Shown: positions 35,601 through 48,100 of the stretch, piece after piece
Numbering within the stretch: the stretch's first letter is position 1
Layout of the letters: each line of letters starts with the position of its first letter
From: Aplidium turbinatum
Lineage: Eukaryota; Chordata; Ascidiacea; Aplousobranchia; Polyclinidae
Reading direction: 5' to 3'
Length of the DNA stretch: 64,000 nt
NCBI GenBank assembly: GCA_918807975.1
Contig: OU964919.1
Location: forward strand, 14,650,001 to 14,714,000
The notes under the pieces: generated by a model
What the model was told of the DNA's origin: nothing
Database searches by the model: none
What the model saw: only the letters and a program-made list of their open reading frames with translations
Program-made: the position numbers and the translations under genes

Positions 35601-36175
35601 TGCTTTCAGCTTTTAATACTGAAGCTGATTCGAAATTGATTTTTAGCTGTTTATGATTGAAGTGACTCGTCTTAGAATAAATTCGTTTGTACTACACGAC
35701 ATGTAACTGAGTCGTTCATCCATATCAAGCATTGTTGTGGGTTTGACCGTCACCTCGGTTTGACACCTGTCAGAAGGTATTTCCTTTTCTTGATTACCGG
35801 TACAGTATTTAGAATAGTTGTTATTTAGAATATCGTATTGTACCGGTACAGTACTTGTCAGTTTGTATGTGTATTTTTATTTTATCTAACTCCGTATAGA
35901 TGTGTAGGTACTGTATGCGATATGCATGTCGGAAGTAAAGAAATACTAATATACGATGCAAAGATTGAGTTGGCTTGTATTTGATGGATGATATGCTAAA
36001 AGTATGAAAACCATCCGGCAGCACTTCTTTGTTTGCCAGCCTGTCAATGTTTTCATTTTTTGTTTTTTAGCTGTGACCTGTGAGTTTGTAATTGTGCCCG
36101 TGGCAAGTAGAGATTAATGGTTAGCAGGAGCCTGGTTTGATAGGCCTAAGGTACTGATTCTAAAAGTTGCTGATC

Positions 36176-39100
36176 ATGGAAGTTCTTTCGAAAATGAATA
36201 GTTACAGAAAGTGTAACAAATTCTGTGACGTTGTAGTTAAAGTTGGTAAGTATCTTGAATTTCTATCTTATCCGCCCTCCATGGCTCAGCTGGTTCAGTG
36301 CCTTACCGTACTTCATGAACAATGAAGTCAGCGCTGGTTCGACCATTTGGATATGAGCTTGAGCAAGGCATATCAAGGACTGCTCTCCATTCAGCGATTA
36401 CCAGTGAATGGAATAGCTCACAGACAAGACCACTTTAAGTTTAACAATCGGAAAAATTCACTCTGTCAAACGCGGTGACTGGGCCTGCATCAGTGGTTTA
36501 AAGCTTCTACAAATATGAGAAACTGCCAGGATTATGCTCTCAAAGCAGCTTTCTTAGTCTGAGGATAAAGATCCCCACAATCAATCTAAAATACCCTAGG
36601 GTTAGGGTTAACTTTAACCACATTTTTAGGGTAACCACTTTTTTAGGGTTAACCCTAACCACATTAGTTTGGCATACATAGCTTATCTCACACTTTGTAG
36701 CTTAATTGATGCAAATTAGTTATTTCATATCTTGGTTTATGTAAGTTGGTACAAAATAGCTTGATACTATGACCACAGGCAATCGAAATGCATTATCTGC
36801 TTACTTTGCTTTATGTAAGATTAGCCTATTTGGTGAAGCTGTTTGGGCTAGCCTGCTTAATCTTAAGGTTTAAGCAATCAATCAGTTACAGTACTTTACA
36901 GTAGAGTTCGCCTATAACGGCACCTCTAGGGGATTTGCAAAAACTGACGTTATAGCCGAATTGACGTTATAGACGAACTACCGCAAACTATTCCACAACT
37001 GTCTTTTGATTAAAGAAAGAGGTGTATAATCCAATCAGGGTTACTGTGTAGCCTACCGGTACCACCAAACTGACAAAAGGCACGCAGAAAATACAGTAAA
37101 CAAAGAAATTGTTTAAAAAAATAACCTACAGCGAAAGGTACAGGAAATTTGCGCAATAGGCTACAGCTCGTTGCATACAGTAGTAGAGAAGTTCATTGTT
37201 TATTAGCGAAAAAGGCATTGATCTTGAGCTGTTTCGGTTTTGACACGGATTTGACACACCTGTAGACTAGAGTGTAGAGCTGCTTTTTACACGTAATAGT
37301 TTTTCACGCAGGAAAAAAAAAGTTAATTAGTTTATACAGTACTGCACGTACAACTGTTGCTTTGAGTTGTTTAAAGGTCAGCTGTAGAGCTGCTTTTTAC
37401 ACGTGATAGTTTTTCACGCGGGAAAAAGGTTAATTCAGTTAAAGTCCCTGCTGAGAACGACGTAGCAAAATAAATGGAAGACATTTTGCAAGCAGCAGCG
37501 CTAATTGGATTAAAAGACTGACCGTTCGTGGTGAAGGTGATGGCTTAAAGTGACGTTATAAACGAACAAAATACGTCTGGGGACTAATAAAGGGTGCTGT
37601 TACACGCGAATTGACGTTATAGGCGATGCTGTTGTAGCCGAACTACAATGTATGTAAAAGATAGGAATTCTGCCGGGACCGAGCGAAATGTGACGTTACA
37701 GGCGAATTGACGTTATAAACGAAGCCGTTATAGGCAAATTCTACTGTATTTACATCAGCCTATCATATGGTATCTTGTTATTCATCTTAGAATAAGTTTA
37801 TTATTTTGTTAGTTAGATTATTTTATTCAGATATATAATATATACATTAAATAACTTTTCATAAATTCCAGGCACTGAATGTTTTGGTGCTCACAAAGCG
37901 GTATTGGCAGCCTCATCGGATTATTTTGAAGAATGCTTTGATGACACATGCACATCAATAAAGGTATCAATTTATCTGTTATGATAAAATTAAATCGATG
38001 CTGGATTGCTGATTCACCACTTAGCAGGCTAGCCTACTGTATTGACAATCATAATAAAATCATTAAATATGCTTTGTTTTATCAGATAAACAGAATAATT
38101 GTTTAAATAGGCAATGTTCATTGACTACCGTAACTCAGAAAAACAATTAATTTAGCCGGCATTGTAAGTTACACAGTACACACTGTTGTGTATTTTGGGT
38201 TAAAGTGTTTTAAATTTTTTTTTTGAAGTTAGTTTAAGAAGGGAAATGACTGATACTGTATTGCTACTGACAACTCCCCATCGAAGCACATGGTGTTGTA
38301 ATTTGGTTCTCGCGTGTGTGATAATATGGGCTTAGAATCATGCATCTTTCTTGAATTATATATATGCTATACAGTACATGCCTTAAAACTCTTGTTTTTT
38401 CCGGCAGCCATCGTGGCCCACCGAGAGCTCCTTCTCGGCGGCCAAATCTGCATGCTTGGAGGCCAAAATACAAATAACGATAGCACAAGTATGCAACAAT
38501 GCTAAAATGATCACATAGCGTTGTTGAAGTGTGGGCGACATCCTGCAATAGAATTGTTGTACCACGCAATAACTGCTTTATCGGGACTGTAATCTGGTAT
38601 TGCGAGACCATCTAACGACACTAAATTGTTTCAACTGTTCAACTGCATACCGCCTTTCATATAACCAGACCATCTATACCGTTATGATGTCAGCATTGAG
38701 AGTGTAATGTGTAAAGTCACTAACCCACAGCGAAAACATTTGTCAACTCTGAAGACACGTGTTTTCCTCTCGGATGTCAACTAACCTACCCAGACAACAA
38801 AATTCGTCATTTTTACATTGATTCTACGTTTGCAGTCGTTAAATCAGGGTAAAAATGAATTTTGTTGTCTGGGTAGTTCTCCTTTTTAACAACGATTCAA
38901 TGTCCGACAACATTGAATCTACATAAACATGATAATATTGCCAGCCGATGTAAATTAGCACTTCGGATGAACACTTTGTTAAAATAAATGTCAGGAGTTA
39001 CAAACAAGACTTATACCTGGTAAGAAGAAGAATCGCAGCTGGATACATTCCATAGCCTACAATAGCAAATGTTTCCGCACAATACAACCGTGGTGATTAT

Positions 39101-42100
39101 GACGCGCTGACCTAATTCTGCGTCACTCTTTGATACTAGATATTTTCGACAGTTAATCCACGATCATTCTATTGCAAAATTAAATAATTAGCTAGAAGAA
39201 ACCGGCGGCCAAATTGGCCGACTGAGATGATAGCACCGGCGGTCATTCAAGCACTACTTAGCGGCTATGACTGCCAGCTGCTTTAAGGCTTGCAGTAGCT
39301 ATTTTCCAACAATTATTGGTAGTACCATAGTTAATAAATTTTGTTTAATTGCAAACTGGTGGTTTTAATATAAGTCATAAGATGTTTTAATTCCCATAAG
39401 TATGTATTCTAATGATTTTACAGACAAAGTCATTAAATTGCAAATCAATTTGTCAATTTTTTACGTTTTTGTCTGTAATGCATACTTTAAAATCGATACT
39501 GTCCATAGAAACAAAGAGAGTGTCAATATGCTATCATCTTGTATGCAAAATACCAGATTTTTAGTGCATATATTTAATAACTGTTTTGATTAATTTTGCT
39601 TGATATCTGTCAAATAGTGGGTGGGAAACTAACTTGTTTTTTCCAACAGGTTACCAAAGTGAACGCCATCACATTTAGTTCAATCCTGGACTTTGTTTAT
39701 GCTTCCGATGTGAATATTAACTCGGGTAATTATGAGGAACTGCTAGAAGCAGCAAAAATATTCAGTATTTCAAAGCTTGCACAACTTTGCAAGGTACCTA
39801 CCCGTAATAGTTTTTTTCTTGTACATTATTAAATATTATTATTATTAATATAAAACTAATTGTTTCTGTATTAACACGCAACTATATACCATACTATCTG
39901 GAACTTTGTCAGAGTCTTTTCTATAAATTGAATACTGTAGTTTTCAGCTTTATTACAGTTTTTAGTTTATTTTAATATCTTTAGTTTTCTTACTACCTAT
40001 AGCTTTTCGTACCAGATAGAAAAAATATTTCTAAATTGTCTAGGTTAGGTAGAAATCTTGTTTATGTAAAAATCAGTCATCCTCACTAGTGGGGTGAAAA
40101 CCGACTTTTGGGAGATGATGTAATTGATGACAAATTCTTAAACCATTGTCTACAAATGGATATTTGTATGCAGGAGTATGAAACTTCAATGGCGGACTCC
40201 ACTACGATAAATATTACTCAGTCCTGTTTAACTGCCATGAGTACTGATTCCAATAAGCTAGATGATTCTTTATTGCAATTAGAAGATTCAAATGAAATCA
40301 GACGATCACAACAGGTCTCCATTTTTCCCATTGCAAGAAGAAGAGAAAGGTATACAATACATAAGTGTTAGTTACATAAGTGTTTAATCACATTTATAAC
40401 ATGTATTTGATTGAGTTGTATGTATAAACATGTATATATGCAACATGTATAAACATGTATATATATACAATTATACATACATGTATTAACATGTATATTT
40501 GCAGTAATAAATAAGAATTATTACCAATTCATTATTTTAGTTTTAATTTACTGGAAGGTGTTGATGAATCAACAGGTAATAAAAAATTAACCTTCTGTGT
40601 TCAATATTGCTGGAATGTTGGTGTTTTTCTTTAAACTTTATGAAATGTCTAGTAACTTTTGGAAGAAAAGCATCAATGTTCTTAAAAGAACTTTGTTTAT
40701 ATATTAAGCATCACAATATGATGACATGTAACACTTTCCAGAAAAGCCAAGCATGCTGCTTATGCCACTATGAATAAATCACTTGAGTACATGGACAGTG
40801 AGGATGACATGGAACATCCAGCTGACAACGTCACTCATTTCGATGATGGTATTACATTGTTTGATCAAATTGCTTTCCAAATTTTGCGTCATTTGTTGTG
40901 GTGTTGACGTTGACTTTCTTCAGCTATATCCCATTGTAAAACAAGTATTATTAAACTAACTGTTCGAACACTTACAATGAATGAACCTGCAATCATCTTT
41001 TTGCATTTGTTATTTTTCTTTATCACAGAATTGATTGTATTGATTTGTGCATTGAACCTTGAACCATTTAACCTTTGATGAGGTATGAGGCTTCAGGGTG
41101 GTCCCGAAGAATTTTTTTTAGAATTTTGTTACAACCACTTTACCTTTATTTTACATTGCCTAAAAGAAGTTAATGTGCAAAATTTGGTTAAAATTGAACA
41201 ATGTTTAGAGGTGCCACAAAGCCATTTAATTTTTCTCTCAAGACACAATATAAAATAGTGTGGCTTATTGACTGTTTTTAAACCCTTCTGTACTATGTTA
41301 TACTGTAATGTCATCACAACCTTAACAAATGTTTATTCCATGGGCATTGGGCCAGCTTTAACCAAGTTTTTTAGCCCAGCAACAACAGTTCTTTTTGTTG
41401 CATCTGGAAAGTTCTTGCGGTGATCTGCCACCACTTGAAGGAGGCATTGTCTTTGTTTCTCATCCTTTGTCAGAACATGGATATACTCCTGAATTAGAGC
41501 CACTCCTCTCTCAGCTGTATCGTTAAGCACTCGAAACTGTGCTGCTTTCTTTTTTCCTGCAATGTAACCATCATTTGACAGCCACAGTGACGGTGGCAAT
41601 GACAGGAAATCTGTCGACAAATTTAGAGCTTTGAAGAACTGCATAGATTTTACTGAAACAAAGTCTTCTATCTCACGTGCTTCAATTTCTTCCATCTTCA
41701 AGCTGGCTTTCATGGCACGACTACTCCAGGGTTCCCACGCAGTCGGGAAAGTAGGGAAAAAGTAGGGAATTTGAAAACCCGTTTTCCAGACCTGGAAAAG
41801 GTCGGGAATTACGTGAAACCTCCTCATGGTATTGAAAAAGTATGGAAAACCTTGATGACTAATTTGTAGATAAAAAATCATGCGATATGGACTGGATTAA
41901 ACCGGATACAATACCGTCCTTGTCAGCTGGATCAGCTGTTAAAATAAATCACTACTGCACCAAGCGGTTTTTCTGAGTTTGTGTTTGGGTTCTAAGGTCA
42001 ATCCATCCAGCATGGTTTTACTGATTTAATTGATCATAATTACAGAAGTGCCTGCCGATGTTCAGTGACTATGTGGTCAGATGGTGGGAGAACTAACCCA

Positions 42101-45100
42101 ACTACGTGTAGGCTAGTTCAGGGCTTCCCAAACTTTTTTGCTCGGGACCCCTTTTAATCTAAAATTTTCCGCGACCCTTTACAGTTAAAAGGATAAACAA
42201 TGCAAAATAAACGTTTTTGATAGGATTTATTGAAAGGCTTAATTTAAACAAAAACTAACAACAAGCTATCCGTAGGCGAAGCCTACTACTTGTAGCCTGC
42301 TGGAAACAAAATCAAAAAGTAAACAAATTTGTTCAGTGTGATGGACTGATGGGTGCGACTGTTCTCTGCTACAAAGCAAGCCTAGCCTTGGCCTGATGTT
42401 TGTCAATGCTGGTTTCAAGGCAGTTTCAATGTTATATACTTACGCTGGAACGGTATTTTATCAACGTTGCAAACACTGACACACACATAGCCTACATGGA
42501 GATTAACGGCAGGAGTGCGGTTACTGCTAAGCCATATAATGCTGAATATTCCGCTCTAACGTTCGGCTAAGTCAAAAAGTGTGAAACTTTTTTCCAGAAA
42601 ATTCAAGCCACAACTTAGAATCAAAAGATAGATCTGCAAATTTTTCCAGGGATTTTAAAAAAGAGGTGTTCGGTAGTTTGTTTTGCATAGGCTACACGTA
42701 GACCTGTAGCCTACATATTACATAACCATTTATCTGGACTTGGGAATCCGCTGTTAAAAATAATAACTTTGGCTCTTAAAGGGATACTAAAGGAAAAACC
42801 TGACTTGGCGATTTTCCACGTTCTTTCTGTTTAACATGCTACCATAAATCGATTTTCAATAAAATTTTGCGTGCTTTTGTCAGAGCTTTCAAAATGAGAT
42901 TGGGCTTGAGCAACGAAGCGTGCGACTGTACAGTCTGCGTCACTAGATATGTACAGTACAGTCTGCGATCACGTCACTAGCAATCAGCTGATCTCGCAAT
43001 AATTGTTACTGCGGGCGATTTGACTGTAGGCTATGTATCTATGTACATCAAAACATCACATTTCAACATCAAAACATCAGACAGTTTGCTCAAAACATCA
43101 GATGTGGTAACGTGGCTTTTGTTATTGCTGTCTTTTGTGACGTATTCTCGAGCAGTGTTTGCACTTTTTGGTTATTTTGAAAGAAAATGAAAATAAATGA
43201 AACGTTGGACTTTGGGCCTTGCCAGAGCCATTAAAAACATTTTTTTTTCGGTAATTTTTCTTGAAATGTATTCTTGAATGTTCAGTTTACGCATTTTAAT
43301 GCTTAATTCCCGTTTGAAATTTTCATTTAGTAGGCCTTTAAATGTTTTTGTGATTCAGTGTTCAGTAGCTTTTTACTTATTTCATTTTTGTTAGTAGTCT
43401 GAATTTTAATTGTTTTGGTTTGGCTTATGGCAGGTTGCCACGTCCTATTTAATGAAGCTTTGAATTGTAATTTCAGTATAAATGTGACAGTTTAACCCGA
43501 CTGGTTTCAGTTCGCCGGATCTTTCGAAAAAAACAAAACAGTTTTTTGTTCAAACAGGAATCTTCTGACATTATTATTTTTTCATACTGATTCGGATGTA
43601 ATAGAGTTCGGATATACAATTTTAAACCTATGCTATGCATGATCGTGTTTAGAAATAATACAGCACAGAAATTTTCATTGATTTAGCACTGTTAATGCGC
43701 AATTTAGATCGAAATTAGGTAGGGAATTTTTAAAATTTAGTATTAAATTAGTATTGAAAAAGTAGGGAATTTGTTTATAAAAAATGTGTGGGAACCCTGC
43801 TACTCTTTCCAGGCTTTTTAAGGTTCTTAACCATTCTTTGCTTCCTCTCTTCAGCAACACCATTCTTCACTCAGGTACCAAAGATGGTTGAAGAATTTTC
43901 TGCATGTCACTTTGGAGACACTGCTGTTGATGGAGGCATAAGCTTTCAAATTCTTCAAGAAGGCCAGGTCATTCGCTGGTGCTGAAACTGCTACCGGTGC
44001 ATCAAACCAGGCTCTGAAATACACCAACACTGCGAACAGAACAACTTCTGCAAGCCCTTTCTTTTTCTTTGCTGTCAGCTTTACTTGTACCCGGAACATC
44101 CAAATCTTGAGACAATAAAGGACCTTGCTCATCCACCGTGCTCTGTGGAAAGCTCCGGGCTTTCTGATAACCAAAACACCCTGATCTTGTAATTCACCAA
44201 GGAAGAGGATGATCAGTTCCAGAAATTCTCTGTAACCTTCTCTTGGTTGTTGTTTGCATAGATATTTCTTTGCAGACATCAACAAGGAATCACGTTCTGG
44301 TGCGATATAAATGTCCACTGAAGGTTCGCTTGCTGCGGTTTCATAATCATCTTGCTTGAGCTGTGTCCAGCGCGCTTGAAACTTCTTGAAAATCTCCATG
44401 TTAGGCCCTGATGACGGTCCCATTGCATTGTTGAATACTGCACCTATCACTAGTTCAAATATATGGTGCTGACACGGCAACCATAGAAGTTCCTTCTCTA
44501 GCTGGACCTCAAGAAGATGACATGCTCCATTCTTTTTTTCTGTGTTGCTGCTAGTTGTATCAAAACTCATTGCTACAACATTGTCTTCTAGTACCCAATC
44601 ATTCAGGACTTCTTTGACTGCCAAGTGCCAAAGCCATCGATTGTCCAGATCCACTTGTCAACTTTGGTACAGCAAGCAACTTTTCTGTACCATCATACGA
44701 TGCAATCACTGGTAACCTATCGTATTTGTCCTGACACCCTGCTGTGTCTGGGATTAGCTTTCCATCCCAATGCACAACAACCTTAACTCCCAGGTCAAGA
44801 ATGTCAAGACTGAAATTGTCCTTACTGGAAATAGCAGCTTCTTGTCTTAGTGACCTTCTTGACTGACGGATAGTTTTTCGATTAATGGCCAATTCATCCA
44901 CATTGTGGCCCAAACTTTGAGCTGTTGCAGCAATGATATGAACAGCTGCTCTGTCACTGACTTTGGTTCGGTCCAGAGCTTGTGCTAGTCCTGGACAGAT
45001 CACATTCTTCGCTCTAGCTGTAAATGTACATTTCCGTTATTTTGATGTCTGCACTTCTGAAGAACTGGACTGTTCACACTGTTCAGTATTTTCAGACTCT

Positions 45101-48100
45101 GATGACGATGTTGAGATATCTTCTTGATTTAATGATAACATGCTTGCACTGCAGGAGATGATACTTTTGCCTTGTCAGCTCGAGCTTGCTCCTCTTGTTT
45201 CCGCTTGACAGTTTGTGCTTCTTTTGCAGCAAGTTCGTGATCAACTGAACCTAGAAAACCTCTTCGTCCATCTCTTTGTGCCATCAGAAAAGCACGGTCT
45301 TCTTCAATAGTAGTCAGATCCAGTGCTTTCGCGTGTGTTATGTCAAACAGTTTGTCAAGATCGGCACTGAACTTTTCTTCTTCATCTGTGTATCTGTTCT
45401 CCTTAAAGCCGCCTTCTGGAGTCCTTTCCATTGCAGAAATAAATTTTTCAGTCTTTCACTTGCATGTATTTCTGTGCATGTTATAATCCTGGCTCTCTCC
45501 CAGAATGGAATACACAATTTGATAGCTTCTTTGCAATTTTCTTTGATGGTTACCTTCTCAATCTTGTGTAGATGGAAGAACACGCTAAGGACTTCCATAG
45601 CAGAAGGAAGCTTTCTCCCAGACAGTTCCTTGGAAGTGGGATCAATCAACCAAACATAATTGTCTTTTCTGGTTTTGGGCTTTGCACCACCGATAGGCCT
45701 ACTACTAGTATTACTGTTACTAGCCATCTGAAAAACATAGAAAGAAAAACGTTCACAACTTCATCAGTACACTACGATCAGTACTCATCATTTAAGGACC
45801 CCTTAGTGCATGAAAGTTAACCTTCTGTCAGTCTATAAACTCCTCCTGCCTCTTCTTTTTTATAGAAGTAGCATATTCAATTTAGAACTGCAACTTGTTC
45901 GCTATGCTTGCTATCTTGCAAGTTCTTGGCTTCGCTTTCAAATTCTAGCCATCGAAGAAATTACGCAATACTCATTGATTTGGGTGTAAAAAGAATTTGC
46001 TTGAAGAGAAAAATTCTGCACTGGGGAATTTTTATTTCGAATCGGCAGTACCAAAAAAAAGATTTCGAATCATTAGGGAATCGTATCAAATCGAAATACT
46101 GAAATAAGCACCCTTAACCCGATTTGCAACCTCATGTGGCACCTCTAAATATTAACCAATTTTTCTGAAATTTAGCTTGTTACCTTCTTTTAGCCTATGT
46201 AAAAAAATTGTAGGGTGGTCGGAATGTTTCAAATAAAAAAAAAATTTTCCATACATTTCGGGACCACCCTAAATTGTGTGGGTATGACAGGTATTTTGTT
46301 CTTATACCTACTAAAGCCCTGATTCGTCGTCGTTGTGTGAGCGTCTGGGGCCGAGGGTCTATCCTTTTACCACCCCAGATTCACGATGTTCCCGGACTAC
46401 ACTGGAAGGCTACTAGAGAACAGCCAGTCTTTGGTTTCATCATCCATGACACGCAGACCTTCCACTCCGTTAAGGTGGCTTGAAGATGGAGCAGTCATTG
46501 ATGATGTGGTCTGCGGTCTGTTCCTTGGCACCACATTCACAGGAAGAGGAAGAGGCCATTCCCCATTGGTGCATGGTTGAGCGGAAAAGCCCGACGCCCG
46601 TACGGAGACGGTTGAGGCGCACCCATGCCTGTCTTGGTAGTGTTAGACCGATGGGGTGTGTGTCGGCGTCGGGTTTGAACGAATAGAGTCTAGTGGCGGT
46701 TGACTTCCATTCAGAACTCCATTTATGGTCCGCCCAAGCAGCCGCAGAGATGTCCTGTACATTAGGGTGCACACAATGCCGTCATGTCAATCGATTTTTA
46801 TGTAGATTGGTGAAAATGTTCTATTTGATGGGAAAACAGCTTCTGTGAAGTTTGGTGATGGTCGGACTACGTTTATGTGGGCAACCGATGACATGGAATT
46901 TAGGTCGATATCGCCATGACACCGTGTTGAATTTAGGGTTGCTATTTGCAATAAGTGAAAAAAAGTCTCGACTTGACAGTAGCTCCAGTGAGGACGATGA
47001 GTCGTTAGCCTCATATATACCAGACTCTAAGCCAGTGGTTCCCAACCTTTTTTGTTGCGTTCCTCCCTTTGCCTATTTTGGAACTATTCATTCCTCCCCA
47101 TATTACTAAAAACAAAAAAGGGAGTCCTAAATTTTAGAAATCCTAGAATTTTAACTAAAATGGTTTCTCTACAATTCCCCCAGATTGTAATAGACACCAT
47201 TATGTTAGGGTTCTAAGACTCATTCCGATCGGAAGTAAAAACGGGATCAGGGACCGCACAGCCGGCGGTCTATAAAAATTACCGGATAAGCCAGTTTTTG
47301 GTTTGGCTTATCAAAACCATCGTGTCGACCATCCTCATTCTGCGCAAGCGGAACCCAAGGTATGTGAAGGTTTTTTAGTGGCGTGTTGGCCAGTGGCGTA
47401 GCCAGAAATGTTTTTTTGGGGGGGGCCAAATATTTGATGGATCGAAGAGAACGACAAAGTGTTTGAGTAAAGACATCGCTATCTCATGTGCAGTGGCGTA
47501 TCCTGGTGGGTTGAGCAAGGGAAGCAATAAAACTGGTGGGGGGTTAGAGCGTGCCGAAGGCACGCGTATTCTAGGGGGGTCAGGGGGCATGCTCCCCCGG
47601 AAATTTTTTGAAAAATTACACTAAAATAATGGATTATAGCGCTTTCTGGAAACACTTTTAGGGTAATATTTGTATGAAATTTATTAGCAAATAAACAGCT
47701 ATTAACTTATTAAATGTAGCTCTTGCACACGAACGGGCAAAAACTGAAATTCCTCCCCTGAACTCATGAAATTCCTCCCTAGGGAGGAATTCCTCCCCGG
47801 TTGGGAACCACTGCTCTAAGCCAAATAAAAGATTTCATAAAAGAGTGGTGAAGTCTGGAACAGAAGCCTTCATTCCTCATGATATACTTACTTTCCCGAG
47901 ACTGGTGTCATAGCTACACGACTGAAAATGACACCTGCACAGCAAGCCGCCTTTAGTGAGGCATTTGTAAAGGAAGCTGGGGGTGATGCTTCAAAAGTCT
48001 CTACATCATATTTACAATCGGCTAAGGTCAGATGTGTAGTGAACAAAAAAGTAGCTGGTGAAATTAAGAAATCCTGGATCCCACCGACCTTTGCCTCTAT

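Larger units (their letters stand above)
41095..46270 (-). mobile_element. TAGGGTG-type DDE transposon, copy 1 (minus)
   Basis: Ends AGGGTGGTCCCGAAGAA and the inverse TTCGGGACCACCCT. Homology continues inward for about 150 bases (GCCTAAAAGAAG and TTTAGAGGTGCCACA appear at both ends, inverted). The right tip is a small foldback starting TAGGGTGGTCGGAATG. No target duplication is visible. The transposase is on the minus strand; the element at 41727-43799 splits it. It lies in BTB intron 6. Confidence 0.75.

Noticed and set aside
46836-47032. Start of transposase copy 2 upstream of the nested hAT
   Set aside because: A frame with several stops precedes the nested hAT; I could not support a real N-terminal exon there.
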